64,000 nucleotides of DNA from Adenanthera pavonina (taxonomy: Eukaryota > Streptophyta > Magnoliopsida > Fabales > Fabaceae): contig JAIVEN010000012.1 of NCBI GenBank assembly GCA_026686845.1, forward strand, positions 17,176,501 to 17,240,500, read 5' to 3'. The notes below the pieces were generated by a model. The model did no database searches. It was not told where the DNA came from and was given only the letters and a program-made list of their open reading frames with translations. Within the stretch, counting starts at the first letter, position 1; each line of letters starts with the position of its first letter. This document shows positions 58,185 through 64,000 of this stretch, one piece after another. The translations under genes were made by a program, and so were the position numbers.

Positions 58185-59639
58185 CACTACAACGTTTTTC
58201 ACATGCGGCAACACTTTTTCTTTTAACAGTTAGAAAAATGTTGCCTATTATCTGAATAGGCAACATGTTTTTCAATGTTACTTATTTATAGGCACTTTAG
58301 GCAACAATTATTAAACAACACTTGAAAAATGTTCTATATTTTAAAATAGGTAACATTTCTTTATGTTGCATGATAATTTTAGAATAGATAACAAAGAAAA
58401 AATGTTGCTCATAAGAATACTCTTTTTGTAACATTTAACAACTGTTATCTATACTTTGCCCATATAAGACTTAACGGCAATTTTATTTTAGTGTGGCGGT
58501 AATAGTGTCAAAAAAATTTTAATTTTATTAAGTAGCGCCAATTTTTTCAGAAATTTTCTTCAACCCAAAGAAAAACTAAAAGGAATTTTCATTTTTACAT
58601 CAGTCTCCTACTTCGACCGCGCTCCCTTCCTCCTTTCTTCCTCGTTTCGCTACCATCCCGTCTTTCGATTGCCTCCTTTCTCACTTGTTTTGGTTGTTTT
58701 CTGTCTCAATTTCACTTCCATTTTATCTTTCTATTGCCTTCTCATCTCGACCCACTAGCTTTTTTCACTGACATATTTAGGAATTTTTAGAAGTTCTCAA
58801 CATTTTGGGTGCTCCATCTAGTGACGTTTGTGGTGCTCCAGCCGCCGCCATCTGAAAGTCGTGCGATACAGTCTGAAGCCATTATCTAAAACATGGGTAG
58901 TTTCATCCCAAGTTGCCATGATTAAGAGTGATGATTGAGAAAGAAAGCAGGAGGAGAAATGAATTTGCGAGTGAGACAAGAAATGATTTGTGCGTTCAGT
59001 TACTGGAGTACTCAAACCGGTGATGATTTTGTTTTACTCAATCCCTTTGTTTTTCCTTTCAGACATTTTAAAGTGAATCTACACTTGATTATTTGTTGAA
59101 CTTATGATTTCTCCTATGTGAACTCGAACTACAATGTGCATTGGTTGGGCCTTAATCCTTTTAAATCTTGACATTGTTTAAACTATATGGTTTATTTTGA
59201 TGTATAATGTTGTCTGTTGCTTTTGATTGCCGTGTTAATGTTATAGACAAGAAGAAAACACCATGCTCTGTACGCCTTTTGAAAGTATGCCTTCCATGTA
59301 TTCGATCAAATGCTTGAAAGGAATACATTTGTTAGTTATGGTTCTTTCTCTGGACATATGAGCTTATTGGAACTTGTGTTGATATGTTTGATTATTGGCA
59401 TCTTCTAGCTATGATATTAATTATAAAATCTAATTTTGTGGGGATATGTCCAGATGACTTAGGATGTTCCCTTTCGTTGTGATTCTTGGCTAGAAATATG
59501 GATATTTCTTGTATGCTTGATTTGGTTATGATGGTTAGATTCTTAAGCTTAAATGAGATCAAATAAAAGATTTGGTTCAACTTGAAGGGAATGGGTGGGT
59601 ATCAGATTAGATGAGATCAAGGCAAGCATAGACTTTTTG

Positions 59640-60640
59640 GTATCACCTACGCCAAGCACCACCTAGTTCTCGGAGTTTGTGTTATATAATTTAGAAAATG
59701 TGGATGGTCCACCAAGCCATTGTTTACTTTATTTATGTACACTTGTACTAATTAAGTGCAGAGATCAGTATAATACTAATAGTAGTATGGTGCTTGGTAC
59801 TGTATATATATGCTGATAATATAAATAAAGCACACTGGAGAATAGAGAGAGAGAAGGAAGGAGGGAGGGTATTATTATTATTTTTATATATCAATAGATA
59901 GATATATGGATATTGGGGTGATGATCTGAGGAAGATTTACAATATTGAAGGAAATGAACAATTGAAGAAGCTAGGAATGCTGATGGATATGGAGAATACC
60001 AATATTTTGAGGTTGTGAATAACACATATATACGTGGATTTAATTTAATATAATTTATCCCAATTACTTAATTAATTATATAGAGGAGGGTTGGGTTAAG
60101 TTATCCCTCCAACTTGGGAACGTTACACCTTATTTTGAGGAAAGAGTACTCCTTGTTTCTTATTGCCAACCTTCCTCTAGTTACCTTGTTCTTTTCACTC
60201 TCTATCTGTCTCTCACTCCTCATATGGATATATATATATTTAAATTCATTTTCCTCATTAATTAATTAATAGATTGGCTATATTTTAAGTGTGCTTCCAA
60301 CAAACACTATTCATGTAAGTTTTTGGAACTAGTTAGAACTCATATATCTTGTCTGTTATTGTCTTGAAAAACATAGTAGACACAGAATAAACACTAAAGG
60401 AAATTTCTTTATTCTAAGCATTTTATTGATTGAATTTTCCCCTTTTCTCTCACATGTAAGAAACTTGCAGGTCTTTTGGCTATTTCTTCTGAGGATGAAC
60501 AACCAATTAACATATTTGTGGACCTATTCAACAACAACAAGCTGTCTTCCTTTCTTAACAGCAGTATGATGGATCCAAAGATTTTGACGCATTACTAATA
60601 GTGCATGATAATCAAGATGGCCTTGCTGACAGGTATATTT
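59640..60640 (+). other. Gene-like but unassigned interior of the CACTA element
   Basis: The stretch has promoter/leader-like and coding-like text: tataaataaagc-type words at about 59818, a purine leader, and a short in-frame segment near 59930-60010 (RKIYNIEGNEQLKKLGMLMD). It may be further captured host sequence. No family recognised. Confidence 0.25.
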
Positions 60641-61483
60641 GTTATTTCCTTGTTATGTCACATCATTCTTTGTGATGATAGTTGCCCTATGATTATTTGA
60701 ATGCATTTTTTCTCCATTGAATAAAGGATTCTGAAATTTTTTTAATTTTCTTTGGGGAATATATCTGTCAATAGTTGGCTATGGCATGCATTTGCTGATG
60801 GCTTGTTGGTTAGTCAATAAGACTTTGGTAGTTTGATTTCTATATGTTTTGGTCAAGTGACTATGTTTCCAAAGTTGTCATTTGCTGACTATGTTTTGGT
60901 AGTTTGATTAAAGTTGTCTGCATTTTTTTGTGCATTGTAGGAATCAATGTTACATGGAAGTTTGTGAGGAAAAACTACATCTATTCACTATATAAGAAAT
61001 AATTTTATATAGACATTTTGAGAAATACTAGATGATAATTTTGCTGTGTCAAGTGAGACTAGGATGCCTAGTAATCTGCTCACGATATTAACATTGTACT
61101 TGTTGGCACAAGTTCCAATAGTGTTGAGTCATTTCTATTGATCTTTCATACATGATGTTAATTTCAGTTTTGTGCATGTATAGTCGTCTCACTGAGTTGG
61201 CATTGCTTTACTACCGAAGGATTGGTAATGGATTGACTATGTTAAAATTATAGTTTGAAGAGAACCTACTAGCACATTTTCTTTGAGTCACTAAATTTAA
61301 GAGGGCACCATCTCTTTGGTATATAAATCTAAATTATTTAATAAATCCTTATGATTTAATTGTCTTCGTGATAAGAAGGCTAGCTCTGTGCCTGTCACTT
61401 GTAGTTTTTGATCTATTTATTTTGTTTCAAATCTTTTCACTCCCCTAGGAAGACTTACACCTTGGTCTTCTTTCTTGTTACAG

Positions 61484-61638
61484 CATGTTGCGGATTATCG
61501 CTTAATTATCTGCACTCAGGTGAACCAGAAGTATGGTATGGAGTACCTAGAAGCCACGCTTCATCTTTAGAAGTTGTAATGAAGAAGCATCTACCTGGTC
61601 TATTCAAGGAACAACCAAACCTACTCAATGAACTAGTA
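61484..61638 (+). pseudogene. Captured fragment of a JmjC histone demethylase gene (JMJ14/15/16/18-like)
   Basis: After an intron-like tract ending in ttgttacag, the frame gives SLNYLHSGEPEVWYGVPRSH and then a SLEVVMKKHLPGLFKEQPNLLNELV stretch. In plant KDM5-type JmjC proteins the equivalent is SLNYLHWGEPK.WYGVPGSHA..LE..M(R/K)KHLP.LFEEQPDLL..LV, part of the catalytic domain. The start HVADY..SLNYLH shows a small deletion/frame change, and the similarity stops at ELV next to a gtaggg that looks like a donor site. Intron-like sequence on both sides means genomic, not cDNA, capture. Confidence 0.8.
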
Positions 61639-62950
61639 GGGATGGCTTCATCTTACACTTTCCTTGTTGCTTTTAGTCATAAAAAAACAAGTATTTTATA
61701 ATTGTGGTGGATTATCAATTCCTTGATTGTAGTGATACATAATCAGAATAATAACAATTATGACAGCAACAAAATTACAAGAGATAAGGAGGGATAGTTA
61801 CACGATGCCATTATAATCCCCTAGTTGTGTTTGATGTGTTTTAGTTTTTCTTGATTTGTACACAAAATATTAAAAATTCAAACTTGCTTCTGATATGATC
61901 ATGCTTATATTTAATACTATGTCTCTTGATGTATCCTAAAAAGTCTATCAACTATATTATATTTATGTTTATAATTTATTATCTTTGCCTCATGTAATAG
62001 ACTGAATTTTGACATTCTTAGTTCTACCTTAGCTAACTAGTTAGTTTATTCTTGCATCTATTGCACATCTATCCAAATTTCAAGTGGTTGATGCACTAGA
62101 TTTCTAATTTTTGTACATAGCTTCTCAGTTCTAGTTGGTATAAAGCAAAATCATAATTATGTGAATCATGATTGGTGATTGTACTTTTTTGTGAGAAACC
62201 TTATTCATTATTGGGTCTATTTTTATATAGCATATGCATCTTATGCAATTTACATTTAAACTGGTTAAGTTTTACTTGTAATGTTTATCTTGCTGGTTTG
62301 TATTTGTAGGTAGGACAAACCAACAAATGGCAATATTTAATAGCGGATGCAGTGGCAAGTTCAATATTTTTTTTTCCATTTTTTTGCTTCAATTAGTTTG
62401 TAGTTAAGGGATGATTTCTTGCAAATTCTAAGATTAACAAATTGATATTAGATTATTAGTAATCAGTAATGGAATTGTTTTTGAACTTTTGACCCAAAAA
62501 AAAAGAGTGTACCGGATGTAACAGGCGATGCATGAAAAAGAAAGGGAAATTATTTTTTTTATTTTTAAAAAAGAGATTTGAAAGCGCTTGTTGACAAAAG
62601 CGCTCCCAAATGAGAATATATGCTTTTTTAATGCTATATGGTTACAATTAAAAAATGTTGCTTATTAAAAGTTTAGACAACACTTGTCAACTGTACTTTA
62701 AGTTGACAACATTTCAAAAATGTTGTCATACCTTGACCTTAAAACTGTTGTCTATTCCCATAGTATATGCAACAGTTTTTGTGGTTGTTGCCATAGAGTT
62801 CAAAAAACTGTTGCATAAAGGAATAGGTAACACCGGCATAGACAACACTCAATCAACACTTGGAAACTGTTACTTATAATTTTAGACAACAGTTTTCATA
62901 ATTTAGGCAACACTTTTTAATTGTTCCGATTGAAAAAAAATGTTGTAGTG

Positions 62951-62981
62951 ACGACGCTCTAACCAACTGAGCAAATAGGCC
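62951..62981 (-). tRNA. tRNA-Ile(AAU) pseudogene, 5' part
   Basis: The minus strand from 62981 reads GGCCTATTTGCTCAGTTGG then ttagagcgtcgt: 5' acceptor strand, D arm with an intact box A (gctcagttggttagagc) and the first anticodon-stem bases. It joins to the 3' part at 58184 once the CACTA element and one CGT copy are removed. Acceptor pairing with atgggcc is complete apart from a T-G wobble. Confidence 0.85.
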
Positions 62982-63268
62982 AATTATTTATAAGCAATAT
63001 TACTAAACCTAAAAGAAGTTGTAGCCCGTAATTAGCATAGCTACCCAAAAGAAGTGTATTTTTTTGTGACAATGATCAAGTATCTAGTATCAATATTATT
63101 GACTAATTCGGATTTACGTATTATATTAGATCCCAAAAAGAGGATAGCTTTCCAGCCTCAGTAGAATTTTCATTCCATAAGATTAGAATCATAGACTTTA
63201 TACTTAACAGGGATTGAGGCACTTTCCCTTGAACCTACCTATCACTTTCCCTTGGTTTGTTATGCAGG
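62982..63268. other. Spacer
   Basis: No recognised feature lies between the split tRNA and the LINE remnant. Confidence 0.4.
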
Positions 63269-64000
63269 ACGGTGTCAAAGGAGGAAACTTGCCAGGTGTT
63301 ATTTGATATGACACCCATCAAGGCCCCTAGTATAGATGGAATTCATGCCTTATTTTACTGAAGTCAGTGGGCCATAGTTGGAGATTCTTTGTTTTAGATG
63401 GTCAAGGATCTTAGTGAACAAGGTGCCATGGATTCTTCTCTCAATCATACCTTGATCGCCCCTATTCCTAAAGTTGAACATCCTCAATATCTTAAGGAAT
63501 TCCATCCGATAAGCTTATGCAATGTTGCTTACAAAGTTGCCACAAAGGTCATCACTAATAGACTTAAATTTATCATGCCTAAGCTCACCCCTCCTTATCA
63601 GGCCAGCTTCGTCCAAGGAAGGAACATAGATGATAAAATCATTATTGCATGGGAAGTTATATGCTCCATGAGAATCAAGAAAGGTAAAATAGGATGGGGC
63701 AATCAAAGTAGATTTGGAAAAGGCTTTTGATTGGCTTTATTGGGAAGTTATAGAGGAGACACTCAAGGATGCTCCACTGTTGAACATGTTGATAACAATG
63801 ATAATACGTTGCATCACCACCTGCTATATGTAGATTACTTGGAATGGAGAGATATCTTATGAATTCAGGCTTATGCGAGGAATTCAACAAGTTGATCCCC
63901 TTTCACCTTATATCTTTGTGCTCTGCATGGAGCGGCTCTTGCAAGCAATCATTGCAAAAGTTAATGAAGGATCTTAGAAGCCTATCAAATTAGAAAGAAA
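63269..64000 (+). pseudogene. LINE (non-LTR) reverse transcriptase remnant, cut by window end
   Basis: Blocks in order: LFDMTPIKAPSIDGIHALFY (from about 63299), a stop, then HTLIAPIPKVEHPQYLKEFH, PISLCNVAYKVATKVITNRL (63505-63565), QASFVQGRNIDDKIIIAWEV. After a frameshift in a gggg run (63694) come IKVDLEKAFDWLYWEVIEET (63702-63760, catalytic block A), then RLMRGIQQVDPLSPYIFVLC (63872-63925) with MERLLQAI. This is the plant LINE RT order (IPK....FRPISLCN...K...NRL...Q.AFV.GR.I.DN...; VDL.KAYD; RG.RQGDPLSPYLF). At least two stops and one frameshift; non-functional. The YADD region would lie beyond the window. Confidence 0.92.

Larger units (their letters stand above)
58185..62950. mobile_element. 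CACTA (En/Spm-type) DNA transposon, 4766 bp, inserted in a tRNA gene
   Basis: The left end is CACTACAACGTTTTTCA; the right end, complemented, is CACTACAACATTTTTTTT, so both ends carry the diagnostic CACTA with a 14-bp near-perfect inverted repeat. A 3-bp target duplication ACG lies at 58182-58184 and 62951-62953. Both subterminal regions (58195-58470; 62630-62930) are packed with tgttgcctat / gacaacattt-type words in both orientations, as in CACTA subterminal repeats. I see no transposase frames; the interior holds a captured JmjC gene fragment (61484-61638) and other gene-like but unassigned text (about 59.6-60.6 kb). Non-autonomous. Confidence 0.93.

Noticed and set aside
58145..62981. Intact tRNA gene at either side of the CACTA element
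   Set aside because: Each side holds only half of the cloverleaf, and the 3' half lacks six bases.

Overview
This window is nuclear DNA of a flowering plant. The evidence is a ten-exon serine carboxypeptidase-like gene with GT-AG introns, a two-exon cysteine-rich secreted peptide gene, a nucleus-type tRNA-Ile(AAU) sequence, and a dense load of plant transposon classes: Ty1-copia, Ty3-gypsy-type LTRs, LINE, CACTA, Mutator-like foldback, PIF/Harbinger-like, Stowaway-like and tRNA-derived SINE. Species cannot be fixed from the sequence. The DNA is AT-rich and gene-poor; only two genes look intact.

Layout. 1-24 kb is almost entirely retrotransposon debris. It holds a copia RNase H tail at the left edge, an old LTR-like repeat broken by later insertions, and a 1.66-kb solo LTR (3606-5261). 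Next comes the body of a non-autonomous element (about 6.9-9.4 kb) whose 3' LTR (9386-14088) was itself hit twice by the same LTR family, once in each orientation. A minus-strand gypsy-type LTR (14616-16710), a 1.66-kb solo LTR with a perfect TAAGG duplication (17910-19571), a copia integrase remnant (about 19.9-21.06 kb) and a 1.9-kb foldback structure follow. 24-34 kb has a LINE RNase H remnant abutting a 1.66-kb Mutator-like foldback element with a perfect 9-bp target duplication, a small unidentified ORF, a four-copy tandem repeat of about 190 bp, a PIF/Harbinger-like element and small SINE/MITE insertions.

34.0-37.6 kb (minus strand) carries the intact carboxypeptidase gene (478 aa, all exons reconstructed, catalytic triad blocks present). 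Its promoter is tandemly duplicated. A second, broken copy of exon 1 plus promoter lies at 48.6-49.75 kb. Between them sits a complete non-autonomous LTR retrotransposon (44509-47839, TSD TCGAA) with an unfamiliar ORF and a zf-RVT-like segment. A minus-strand gypsy-type LTR (49.75-52.15 kb) and a further probable LTR element end follow.

54.6-56.3 kb (plus strand) encodes an 84-aa secreted precursor with an 8-cysteine C-terminal core (defensin-like class). Its intron holds a copy of a roughly 400-bp repeat also present upstream of the gene. At 58.1-63.0 kb a 4.77-kb CACTA transposon (58185-62950) splits a tRNA-Ile gene with a 3-bp target duplication, and carries a fragment of a JmjC histone demethylase gene. 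A LINE reverse-transcriptase remnant runs off the right edge.

The two intact genes show no functional link. The structure of the window is dominated by nested insertion and local duplication.
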